A stretch of DNA of 64,000 nt from Tenericutes bacterium MO-XQ (lineage in GTDB: Bacteria > Bacillota_I > Bacilli_A > Acholeplasmatales > Acholeplasmataceae). The stretch is taken from NCBI GenBank assembly GCA_002838185.1, contig CP017948.1:558001-622000 (forward strand). Reading direction: 5' to 3'. Numbering within the stretch: the stretch's first letter is position 1; each line of letters begins with the position of its first letter. Position numbers and translations under genes: made by a program. The notes under the pieces are model-generated. The model did not search any database and was not told the origin of the DNA. It worked only from the letters and a program-made list of their open reading frames with translations. Positions 42,628 through 50,050 of the stretch are shown in pieces.

Positions 42628-42658
42628 AAAATGGAGGAAAATTTTCCTCCATTTTTTT
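42628..42658. terminator. Bidirectional terminator between the aldo-keto reductase gene and zur
   Basis: A long perfect palindrome centred at 42641/42642 (ATGGAGGAAAA and its complement) is flanked by A residues on the left and T residues on the right. Confidence 0.88.
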
Positions 42659-43034
42659 ATAGGTTAAGTGATTCTTGACATGCTTTACAGTATCCATAAA
42701 CTGTCATATCATGATGTGTGATTTTAAATCCATGCTTTTCGGCAATGTCATCCGCAATATGATGTACATGACAATCAATCTCATACATTTTTTGACAATT
42801 TAAACAAATCATGTAATGATGATGATCTTTATGATTCAAGTAATAATATGTCGTGTGATTCATATAACTTTTAGATACAATCTCTTCAGCAAAAAATAAA
42901 TCTAAAGTTCTGTAAACAGTAGATAGGTTCATCGTATCTTTAGGTAGTGATTCTAAAATCATTTCAGCACTTAAAGGATGTGATGCTCCTTTTAAAATAT
43001 CTAATATTTGTTTTCTTTGTTGTGTCAAACGCAT
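42657..43034 (-). CDS. Fur-family regulator, probably Zur
   Basis: A 125-residue Fur-family repressor. The winged helix (1-80) contains TQQRKQILDILKG and STVYRTLDLF, the recognition helix. The dimerisation domain has the metal-sensing His-rich HKDHHHYMICLNCQ and two CxxC pairs (CLNC, CKAC) for the structural zinc. As last gene of the znuA-znuC-znuB operon it is probably the zinc sensor (Zur) controlling its own operon through the palindromes at 45507 and 45550. The exact metal is inferred from context; Fur or PerR types are possible. Confidence 0.88.
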   Translation of the reverse strand: MRLTQQRKQILDILKGASHPLSAEMILESLPKDTMNLSTVYRTLDLFFAEEIVSKSYMNHTTYYYLNHKDHHHYMICLNCQKMYEIDCHVHHIADDIAEKHGFKITHHDMTVYGYCKACQESLNL

Positions 43035-43038
43035 GATT

Positions 43039-43845
43039 TCATCTCCTTAATACTTTCCTTGTAACAAGCATGAGAATTAATAATATGGTATAGATAACAA
43101 CAATCGTAGATCCCACAGGTATTTCAAGTGGATGAGCAATGAAAATGCCTAAAATAACGATAATAAAACTTGAAATCATACCAAATATTAAAGTCATTTT
43201 AAAACTCTTTGTCCACTGAGATGAGATAATGGATGGAAAGACAACGAGTGCTGAGATTAAAAGTGTACCAATCGTTCTGACACCGATGACGATGAAAAAC
43301 GCAGTAAGTATTGCTAAACCATAACCTAGTAAGCTAGTTTTAACTTTTGAGAATTTAGCGTAATCTAAATCATATGTCATTAAAAACAAAGGTCTATAAA
43401 AATACACGACAAATAATAAAATGACAATACTAACGATTGTTGATAATAACATATCTGCCTTAGTTGCAGTAAAAATATTACCAACAAGCATACTTTCAAC
43501 AGATATATTAAATCCAGGTCCTTTTTTGATTAAGATCAAACCGATTGCAAAAGAAACACTAGCAACAAGACCAATAGCAGCATCACCGTTCATCTTATCT
43601 GTTGTTGCGAGATATTTAATAAGAATGGCAGCAAGTGCAACAAATGGTATAGCTATGTATAAAGCTTGATTAGATAATAGTATGCCAATGACTAAACCAG
43701 CAAAACTGACATGAGCTAGGCCATCTGCGATCATTGCTTGTTGATTTAAAACTAAATAGGGGCTTAACAAAGATGCAGATAAAGCGAGTGTAATCCCAAT
43801 GAATAAGGCATTAATAATAAATTCATATTGTAGTAACTCAAGCAT
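43039..43845 (-). CDS. znuB: Zinc ABC transporter permease
   Basis: A 268-residue ABC-3 family permease with about eight membrane helices. ADGLAHVSFAGLVIGILL and GVRTIGTLLISALVVFPSIIS are conserved family stretches. It should move Zn2+ (or Mn2+) released by ZnuA. An upstream ATG 12 codons away is in frame, but it lies within znuC; the ATG at 43845 follows AGGGGGC and overlaps znuC by 8 bases, the common coupled layout. The zur gene starts 4 bases after its stop. Confidence 0.92.
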   Translation of the reverse strand: MLELLQYEFIINALFIGITLALSASLLSPYLVLNQQAMIADGLAHVSFAGLVIGILLSNQALYIAIPFVALAAILIKYLATTDKMNGDAAIGLVASVSFAIGLILIKKGPGFNISVESMLVGNIFTATKADMLLSTIVSIVILLFVVYFYRPLFLMTYDLDYAKFSKVKTSLLGYGLAILTAFFIVIGVRTIGTLLISALVVFPSIISSQWTKSFKMTLIFGMISSFIIVILGIFIAHPLEIPVGSTIVVIYTILLILMLVTRKVLRR

Positions 43846-44506
43846 GATGATGCCCCCTATGTTCAAAGTGTGTAAAATCATGATAGCTACCTAAAAATTT
43901 TATACTTTGATCGACATACATGACTTTACAATCATCTTTTACTGCATCTGTTAAATCATGGGTAACGTGAATGATGGTTGTTTGTTGTTTTTGTTGTATG
44001 TCGTAAAGTAAATGATAAAATTTTTCTCTAAATGATGGATCAAGTGCACTTGTTGGTTCATCTAGGATAAGAATTTCAGGATTTGAGATTAAAGCTCTAA
44101 TCAAATAAACTCTTTGTTGCTGTCCACCAGATAAATAGTTCATGCTCTTATTAAATAGCTCAGGAATCTCCATTTTTAATAACCATGCTTTAATTAATTC
44201 ACATTCTGTTTTTGTAGGGATTAATCTTTGTTTTTTAAATCCACTATAAATGACCTCTTGAACAGTCATTGGGAGTTGATTTTTTAGATTTAGTTTTTGT
44301 GGAAGGTAACCCATATTATCAGTGTTCATTTCAATTGTTCCAGATGTAGGTTTTAAAAGACCTACTAATGTTTTAACAAGTGTTGTTTTACCACTACCAT
44401 TCGGACCTACGATATGTAAAAAATCACCTTTTTGAATATGGAAATTAACATTTTTTAATACATTGAATGTTCCAAAAGAAACACTGACTTCGTTATATTT
44501 AATCAT
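43838..44506 (-). CDS. znuC: Zinc ABC transporter ATPase
   Basis: A 222-residue ATPase of the metal ABC group. Walker A GPNGSGKTT (residues 34-42), Q-loop MGYLPQKLN, signature LSGGQQQRVYLIRAL, Walker [13 protein letters not shown] and switch His in HVTHDLTD. The chain ends HFEHRGHHHA, a His cluster that may bind metal. It overlaps znuA and znuB by 8 bases on each side. Confidence 0.94.
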   Translation of the reverse strand: MIKYNEVSVSFGTFNVLKNVNFHIQKGDFLHIVGPNGSGKTTLVKTLVGLLKPTSGTIEMNTDNMGYLPQKLNLKNQLPMTVQEVIYSGFKKQRLIPTKTECELIKAWLLKMEIPELFNKSMNYLSGGQQQRVYLIRALISNPEILILDEPTSALDPSFREKFYHLLYDIQQKQQTTIIHVTHDLTDAVKDDCKVMYVDQSIKFLGSYHDFTHFEHRGHHHA

Positions 44507-45491
44507 TTGTTTCGGTTACACCTAAAGCCATTTTGATATTTTCAAAATTTCTTATGAGTAAATCTTTATATGTAACCTCTGCCTCCCAGTCTTCTTGGTT
44601 TACATTGTGATATGTATGTAGTTCTAAAAGTGTTAATTCATAGTTATCGTTAATCATCAAATTTTCTTTAATGGCATTTGCAGCTCTTGGCTCTATAAGT
44701 GCTTCTATAAATAAATACTCTACATTTGAATTTTTTACAAGATTGGAAAAACTAATGATTTCACTACTAGTTAAATCATCATCTGGTTTAAATTCACTAA
44801 ATAAGGATTCAATGTGCATGTTATATCTTTCAGCAAATGCACCCATCGCATTGTGACCTGCAAAATAGATTTCTGAATCTATATAAGGTTCGTGTCCTAA
44901 GAGTTCATCGATTTCATGGTGAACACGTTCAATTTCAGATTTATATTGGTTAGCATTACTTAAATAGTATGCTTCATTTTCAGGATCAATTTCAATCATA
45001 TGTTCGTATATATAATCAATCATTTGTAAAACATTTGTTGGATCTACCCAGTAATGTAATTCGTTTTCATCATCATGTTCATCATCATGTTCGTCTTCTA
45101 ATAAAGTAGAACTTAGTTTTGATATATAATTGACATTATCATGCTCATCTTCTTCAGGAGTATAACTTTTAGACATATCTAAAACGATAGTTTCTTTCCC
45201 ACCAATAGCAGTAGGATCTTTAATCCATGTGTCAATATCAAGGCTTGTAAACAAAAATAGTTTAGCATTTTCAATATCAACCATATCTTTACTCGATGCT
45301 TCAAAACTATGAATGTCAGCACCAAGCGGTATAAGCATTTCAACAGTCATCTTATTTCCTGCGATGTGTTTAGCTAAATCATAATGTGTAAACATGGTTG
45401 TTACAATATCTGGCTGTTCATCATCATTTTGACAAGACATTAATGTGATACCAGTAATTAAAACTAATAATAAAAGTGCAAATTTCTTCAT
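44499..45491 (-). CDS. znuA: Zinc-binding lipoprotein of the ABC transporter
   Basis: A 330-residue cluster A-I metal-binding protein. The signal peptide ends LMSC (Cys20), so it is a lipoprotein. VTTMFTHYDLAKHIAG, the first metal His in LGADIHSFEAS, the acidic His-rich loop (about 114-146, EDEHDDEHDDENELHYWVDP), FAGHNAMGAFAERY and the final Asp/Glu region fit the zinc group; the His-rich loop favours Zn over Mn. First gene of the operon, after AGGAGG. Confidence 0.93.
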   Translation of the reverse strand: MKKFALLLLVLITGITLMSCQNDDEQPDIVTTMFTHYDLAKHIAGNKMTVEMLIPLGADIHSFEASSKDMVDIENAKLFLFTSLDIDTWIKDPTAIGGKETIVLDMSKSYTPEEDEHDNVNYISKLSSTLLEDEHDDEHDDENELHYWVDPTNVLQMIDYIYEHMIEIDPENEAYYLSNANQYKSEIERVHHEIDELLGHEPYIDSEIYFAGHNAMGAFAERYNMHIESLFSEFKPDDDLTSSEIISFSNLVKNSNVEYLFIEALIEPRAANAIKENLMINDNYELTLLELHTYHNVNQEDWEAEVTYKDLLIRNFENIKMALGVTETND

Positions 45492-45506
45492 TAAAATACC
45501 TCCTAT

Positions 45507-45521
45507 TGCAAATCATTCGCA
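45507..45521. promoter_or_regulatory. Zur-type operator O2, downstream of the znuA -10
   Basis: TGCAAATCATTCGCA is a 7-1-7 inverted repeat. On the minus strand it reads TGCGAATGATTTGCA. It lies 5 bases downstream of the -10 box, and about 15 bases before the znuA ATG. Confidence 0.65.
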
Positions 45522-45526
45522 TTATC

Positions 45527-45554
45527 ATTATAGCACGCAACTTAAGTTTTGCAA
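45527..45554 (-). promoter_or_regulatory. Promoter of the znuACB-zur operon
   Basis: On the minus strand TTGCAA (45554-45549), 16 bases, then TATAAT (45532-45527) with an extended TGC. Operator O1 covers the -35 box. Confidence 0.7.
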
Positions 45555-45565
45555 ACCATTTGCAA
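45549..45565. promoter_or_regulatory. Zur-type operator O1, over the znuA -35
   Basis: TTGCAAACCATTTGCAA is a 17-base dyad with one mismatch. With O2 it gives the minus-strand consensus TGCRAATGRTTTGCA. The two centres are 43 bases apart. Confidence 0.65.
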
Positions 45566-45624
45566 CAAGTTTTTTTCTATATCATACTTAATTGCTTAAA
45601 AAACCCAAAAAAACCGATTTATAA

Positions 45625-45653
45625 ATTGTATTTAAGCATAAAAAATGTTATAA
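45625..45653 (+). promoter_or_regulatory. Promoter of the rimP-nusA-infB operon
   Basis: TTGTAT (45625-45630), 17 bases, and TATAAT (45648-45653) with an extended TGT. Confidence 0.75.
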
Positions 45654-45667
45654 TAAAAATCTAAACG

Positions 45668-45700
45668 TGAGTGGAGATGATGATTTCCACTCATTTTATT
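45668..45700 (+). promoter_or_regulatory. Leader hairpin of the rimP-nusA operon
   Basis: TGAGTGGA (45668-45675) and TCCACTCA (45686-45693) form an 8-bp stem with a 10-base loop, followed by TTTTATT. It looks like an attenuator between promoter and rimP; NusA could act on it. Confidence 0.6.
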
Positions 45701-45710
45701 GAGGTTTGAT

Positions 45711-46151
45711 ATGAATATACAAAAAATGAAAGAAAAGTTAATACCAATTTTAAAAAGATATGATTTAGATATCTATAGTATCCGAACAAAAAAAGAGTTT
45801 GGAGAAAAAATTGTTGAAATCTTAATTGATGTTGATGTTATGGACATTAATGAGTTAGAAAAAATCCATATGGAATATGTGAATTTGCTGACTGATGAGG
45901 ATCTTGATGATGACTATTATTTAGAACTATCTTCTTTAGGTGCGGAAAGACCGCTTAAAACAAAAGAAGAAGTTGAAAAAGCTATAGGTAAGTATATTTA
46001 TTTAGAAACGAATAAATATAAAGGAAACGGGTATATCATATCGTTTGAAAATGATATAATTAAACTAGAAATCAATGATAAGGGACGCATTAGAAAAATT
46101 GATATCGATTTCAATGATGCTAGACACATGCGTACTTCAGTTAAGGTATAA
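45711..46151 (+). CDS. rimP: Ribosome maturation factor RimP
   Basis: A 146-residue RimP, which helps 30S maturation. The N-terminal domain has IYSIRTKKEFGEKIVEILIDVD and the central YYLELSSLGAERPLKTKEE is the family hallmark (usual LEVSSPGxxRPL; here SLG replaces SPG). The C-terminal SH3-like part is short. An in-frame TTG at 45699 overlaps the GAGG site, so ATG 45711 is the start. nusA follows after 10 bases. Confidence 0.92.
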   Translation: MNIQKMKEKLIPILKRYDLDIYSIRTKKEFGEKIVEILIDVDVMDINELEKIHMEYVNLLTDEDLDDDYYLELSSLGAERPLKTKEEVEKAIGKYIYLETNKYKGNGYIISFENDIIKLEINDKGRIRKIDIDFNDARHMRTSVKV

Positions 46152-46161
46152 GGAGGATATC

Positions 46162-47232
46162 ATGATAAGTAAAGTATTTTTTGACAATATTGATGCGGTT
46201 GCAGAAGAAAAAGAACTGTCAAGAGAACAAGTTTTTGAAGCATTTACTCAAGGACTCATTGCTGGATGTAAAAAAGCACATGATGTTAGATCATGTCGCG
46301 TTGAATTAAAAGAAGATAAAAATGAAATTTTGGTGTACACACAACATTTAGTTGTTGATGAATTATCACTTGATTTAGATAAGAACTATTCACAAATGCT
46401 ACTTGCAGATGCGAAGAAAATCAATTCTAGAATCAAAGTTGGTGACATCTTAGAACAAAAAATTGATCCAAAAGATTTTGGACATTTTGCGGTAAGAGAT
46501 TTCAAATCAAGATTAAATGAAAGTTTAGTGACTAGCCAAAAAGAAAACTTATACAATCATTTTAAGAGTTTTGAACATGAGATGATTAATGCAAGAGTTA
46601 TTGATGTTCAAGACGACCATTATCGTTTAGATATTGGTAAAGATTTAACAACATTACTTCCTAAAAAAGAAGCATTACCAAAAGATCAATTTCATGTGGG
46701 TGACCATGTGAGAGTTTATGTTTCTGATGTGGAAATGAAAACAAAATGGCCAAAAGTATTTGTCAGCCGTTCACACCCAAGTTTAATCATTAGATTGCTT
46801 GAAAACTATATCCCAGAAATTAAAGATGGCATCATCGAAGTGATGGGTATCTCAAGAGATCCAGGAGATCGTGCTAAAATTGGTGTGAAATCAAATGATT
46901 CAAAAGTTGACCCAATTGGCGCATGTGTTGGTGAAGGTGGCGCACGTATTCGTGAAATCGTTAAAGCATTAAGCGATGAAAAAATCGACTTATTTAGATG
47001 GAGCGACAATGAAAAAGAATTGATTGCTAACGCCTTACAACCTGCAGAAGTTGTTGCGGTTACACATGTGAATCCAAAAGAAAAGAGTGCACTTGCAATT
47101 GTACCTGATGATCAGTTGTCACTTGCAATCGGTAAACTTGGACAAAATGTTAAACTTGCTGTTCAAGCTTGCGGATGGAGCATCGATATTAAGTCAGAAA
47201 CGATGGCTCAAGGTGAAGGCATTCTTTATTAA
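46162..47232 (+). CDS. nusA: Transcription factor NusA
   Basis: A 356-residue NusA, which binds RNA polymerase and modulates pausing and termination. NusA N-domain (1-125), S1 domain (about 130-200), then KH1 and KH2 with DPIGACVGEGGARIREIVKAL and LAIGKLGQNVKLAVQACGW. The C-terminal acidic repeats of the E. coli form are absent, as in Firmicutes. The long open frame starts far upstream inside rimP, but ATG 46162 follows AGGAGG ideally. Confidence 0.96.
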   Translation: MISKVFFDNIDAVAEEKELSREQVFEAFTQGLIAGCKKAHDVRSCRVELKEDKNEILVYTQHLVVDELSLDLDKNYSQMLLADAKKINSRIKVGDILEQKIDPKDFGHFAVRDFKSRLNESLVTSQKENLYNHFKSFEHEMINARVIDVQDDHYRLDIGKDLTTLLPKKEALPKDQFHVGDHVRVYVSDVEMKTKWPKVFVSRSHPSLIIRLLENYIPEIKDGIIEVMGISRDPGDRAKIGVKSNDSKVDPIGACVGEGGARIREIVKALSDEKIDLFRWSDNEKELIANALQPAEVVAVTHVNPKEKSALAIVPDDQLSLAIGKLGQNVKLAVQACGWSIDIKSETMAQGEGILY

Positions 47233-47255
47233 GAATTTTAAAGGTGGTTTTACAC

Positions 47256-47522
47256 ATGAAAAAAGTTAAAAAAATTCCACTAAGAACTTGTGTTGTAACC
47301 AAAGAAGTTTTACCTAAAAAAGAATTGATGCGTGTCGTTGCTGATAAAGATGGTAACGTATCTGTTGATCCTTCAGGTAAAGCAAATGGTCGTGGCGCAT
47401 ATTTAAAACTTAGTGAAGATGTGATAGTGTTAGCTAAAAAGAATAGAGCGTTAGATAGAAAACTTGAAGTTGAAGTGCCAGAACATATTTATGATGAGTT
47501 GATGAAACTTGTACATGGATAA
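47256..47522 (+). CDS. ylxR: YlxR family RNA-binding protein
   Basis: An 88-residue YlxR protein. LRTCVVTKEVLPKKELMRVV and GKANGRGAYLKLSEDVI are the signatures. In this family it has been linked to RNase P and transcription control. A GTG at 47244 is in frame but overlaps AAGGTGG, so the ATG at 47256 is chosen. It overlaps the next gene by 8 bases, as usual between nusA and infB. Confidence 0.92.
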   Translation: MKKVKKIPLRTCVVTKEVLPKKELMRVVADKDGNVSVDPSGKANGRGAYLKLSEDVIVLAKKNRALDRKLEVEVPEHIYDELMKLVHG

Positions 47523-47805
47523 AACGATAGGTTTAGCATATCGTGCAAGAAAGGTTACCGTAGGTACCGAAATCACGATTGATGCACTTCGTAAGAAAAA
47601 AATATGTTTAATCATTTTGGCAAATGATGCTTCAGAGCTAACGAAAAAAAAAGTAAGAGATAAAGCAAAGACATATGAGACTACTGTCTTAGAGGATTTA
47701 GATTCACATACTTTATCCTTAGCTTTAGGAAAAAAAGACATCAAAGTGATTGGTATAACAGAACAAGGGTTTTGCCAACTATTGATGGATCAGAAAAGGA
47801 AGTGA
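47515..47805 (+). CDS. ylxQ: L7Ae-family ribosomal protein YlxQ
   Basis: A 96-residue L7Ae/L30e fold protein that in Bacillus binds K-turn [39 protein letters not shown] fits the family. Start options are TTG 47509 and ATG 47515; I use the ATG. It overlaps ylxR by 8 bases. infB begins 4 bases after its stop. Confidence 0.88.
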   Translation: MDKTIGLAYRARKVTVGTEITIDALRKKKICLIILANDASELTKKKVRDKAKTYETTVLEDLDSHTLSLALGKKDIKVIGITEQGFCQLLMDQKRK

Positions 47806-47809
47806 TTAT

Positions 47810-49654
47810 ATGCCTCAAAATAAAAATCAAAAAAAGAGACCAAACAATCAACAAAAAAGAAATGATTATAGAAAACCAAATGCACCTAAGAAACCAAAAC
47901 AAGAAGAAAATAAAGTGTTTATCTATAAAAATGACATGACGGTTGCTGATGTAGCACAAGGACTAAATATTAGTAATGCGGTAATGATTAAAAAGTTAAT
48001 GAGCCAAGGTTTAATGGCTACAGTAACACAAGTAATCGATCGTGATACCATTGAAGTTATTGCTATTGATGAAGGCTTTGAAGTGCAAGATGAAGTCGTT
48101 ACAGATGTTACAAGATTCGATGAAATCGAAATCGTTGATGACCCTAAAGATTTAGTAAAAAGACCACCGATTGTTACTGTTATGGGACATGTTGATCACG
48201 GTAAAACAACGCTTTTAGATACCATTCGTAAATCACGAGTTGTTGCAGGTGAAGCTGGTGGGATTACACAACATATTGGTGCTTATCAAGTGGTTAGAAA
48301 TGATGAAAAAATTACATTTATTGATACTCCAGGACATGCTGCTTTTACTGAAATGCGTGCACGTGGAGCAAAAGTAACGGATATTGTTATTTTAGTTGTA
48401 GGTGCTGATGATGGTGTAATGCCTCAAACAATTGAAGCACTAGATCATGCCCGAGCTGCAAAAGTACCAATTATTGTTGCTGTTAATAAAATTGACCGTC
48501 CTTCTGCAAATCCAGATCGCGTTATGACTGAATTATCAGAACGTGGTTTAGTTCCAGAAGCATGGGGTGGAGATACACCATTTGTACAAGTGTCTGCACT
48601 TAAAAACATCAATATTGATGAATTATTAGATGTGATTCAATTACTCAGTGAGATTAATGAATTTAAAGCAAATCCTAATAGGTTAGCTAGAGGTACAGTA
48701 ATCGAAGCTAGTCTTGATAAAGGTAGAGGTTCTGTTGCTACACTCATCGTAGAAACAGGAACTTTAAAAGTCGGAGATTATATCGTTATCGGTAATACAT
48801 ACGGTAAAATCAGAACGATGACTGATGATTTAGGTAATCGTTTTGATGAAGCAGGTCCTTCACAACCAGTAGAAGTTACTGGGTTAAATGAAGTACCACA
48901 AGCTGGTGATATTTTCATGGCATTTAAAGATGAAAAAATGACAAGAAGTATTGCATCAGATCGTCAATCAAGACAAAAAGAAACTGAATTAAAACAAATG
49001 AAAAAACGTTCACTTGATTCATTATTAGGTGAAATTGAACAAGAAACTAAAGAATTGAATATTATCATCAAAGGTGATGTTCAAGGCTCTATAGAGGCTT
49101 TAAGAGGCATGCTAGAGAAAATTGATATCAAAGGATTCCATGTGAATGTTGTTAGACATTCAGTTGGAGCTATTACAGAAAATGATGTTACGTTAGCATC
49201 TGCTTCAGATGCAATCATCATCGGATTTAACGTAAGACCTACAGCTGCTGTGAAACGTGTTGCAGATGCTGAAGGTGTTGAAATTAGATTATATAGCATT
49301 ATTTATCGTATTCAAGAAGATATCGAAGCTGCTCTTAAGGGTATGTTAGAACCAGAATTCGAAGAAATCGTTACTGGACAAGCTGAAGTTAGAGAAACCT
49401 ATAAGATTTCTAGAGTAGGTACAATCGCAGGTTGTATGGTAACTGATGGTGTTATCAAACGTGATGCATTAGTTAGAGTCTTAAGAGATGGTATTGTTGT
49501 TTACGAAGGTAAATTAGCATCACTTAAACGTTTTAAAGACGATGCTAAAGAAGTTAGAAGTGGATTTGAATGTGGATTATCTATTGAAAACTTCAACGAC
49601 ATCAAAGTCGGAGACGTTATAGAAGCATCACAATTAAAAGAAATTGAGGTGTAG
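47810..49654 (+). CDS. infB: Translation initiation factor IF-2
   Basis: A 614-residue IF-2. The N-terminal region is short: about 40 basic residues (Asn/Lys/Gln-rich) and one IF2-N domain (about 45-95, [22 protein letters not shown]). The GTPase has [17 protein letters not shown] and NKID. Domains II-IV end with [16 protein letters not shown]. It brings fMet-tRNA to the 30S subunit. AGGAAGTGATT precedes ATG 47810. Confidence 0.98.
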   Translation: MPQNKNQKKRPNNQQKRNDYRKPNAPKKPKQEENKVFIYKNDMTVADVAQGLNISNAVMIKKLMSQGLMATVTQVIDRDTIEVIAIDEGFEVQDEVVTDVTRFDEIEIVDDPKDLVKRPPIVTVMGHVDHGKTTLLDTIRKSRVVAGEAGGITQHIGAYQVVRNDEKITFIDTPGHAAFTEMRARGAKVTDIVILVVGADDGVMPQTIEALDHARAAKVPIIVAVNKIDRPSANPDRVMTELSERGLVPEAWGGDTPFVQVSALKNINIDELLDVIQLLSEINEFKANPNRLARGTVIEASLDKGRGSVATLIVETGTLKVGDYIVIGNTYGKIRTMTDDLGNRFDEAGPSQPVEVTGLNEVPQAGDIFMAFKDEKMTRSIASDRQSRQKETELKQMKKRSLDSLLGEIEQETKELNIIIKGDVQGSIEALRGMLEKIDIKGFHVNVVRHSVGAITENDVTLASASDAIIIGFNVRPTAAVKRVADAEGVEIRLYSIIYRIQEDIEAALKGMLEPEFEEIVTGQAEVRETYKISRVGTIAGCMVTDGVIKRDALVRVLRDGIVVYEGKLASLKRFKDDAKEVRSGFECGLSIENFNDIKVGDVIEASQLKEIEV

Positions 49655-49660
49655 GAATTT

Positions 49661-50002
49661 ATGTCAATTACTACTGAACGTTTAGCAAGTTTAATCCAAA
49701 GAGAACTTGCACCAATCGTTAACCAAGAAGTTAAAGATAAGAGCTTTGGTTATATCAATTTAACAGAAGTTAAAGTCACTAAAGACTTATCTTTTGCTAC
49801 TGTTTATTACACAATTTTAAGCGATGAAGCAGAAGTATTAGATCGTGCTAAAAAAGCGATTGAAACTGCTAAAGCTACGATACGTATGGAATTAGCTAAG
49901 AAAATTAGAAACGTACGTAAAATACCAGAATTGGTTTTTAAATATGATGAAGCATTAGCTTATGGTAATCATATTGACCAACTTCTAAAAACAATAAAGT
50001 AA
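49661..50002 (+). CDS. rbfA: Ribosome-binding factor A
   Basis: A 113-residue KH-like RbfA, a late 30S assembly factor. LASLIQRELAPIVNQEV, LTEVKVTKDLSFATVYYTIL and IRMELAKKIRNVRKIPELVFKYDEAL match the family. It is the last gene of the rimP-infB operon; the terminator starts at its stop codon. Confidence 0.95.
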   Translation: MSITTERLASLIQRELAPIVNQEVKDKSFGYINLTEVKVTKDLSFATVYYTILSDEAEVLDRAKKAIETAKATIRMELAKKIRNVRKIPELVFKYDEALAYGNHIDQLLKTIK

Positions 50003-50020
50003 CTTAGGTTACTTTTTTTA
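49996..50020 (+). terminator. Terminator of the rimP-rbfA operon
   Basis: AAAGTAAC-TTAG-GTTACTTT (49996-50015) followed by T residues. Confidence 0.88.
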
Positions 50021-50050
50021 AAATTAAAATCTAGAGAAAAGTGTGATGTT

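Noticed and set aside
46075-46161. Upstream extension of nusA into rimP
   Set aside because: The extension has no homology to NusA, and ATG 46162 has an ideal AGGAGG.
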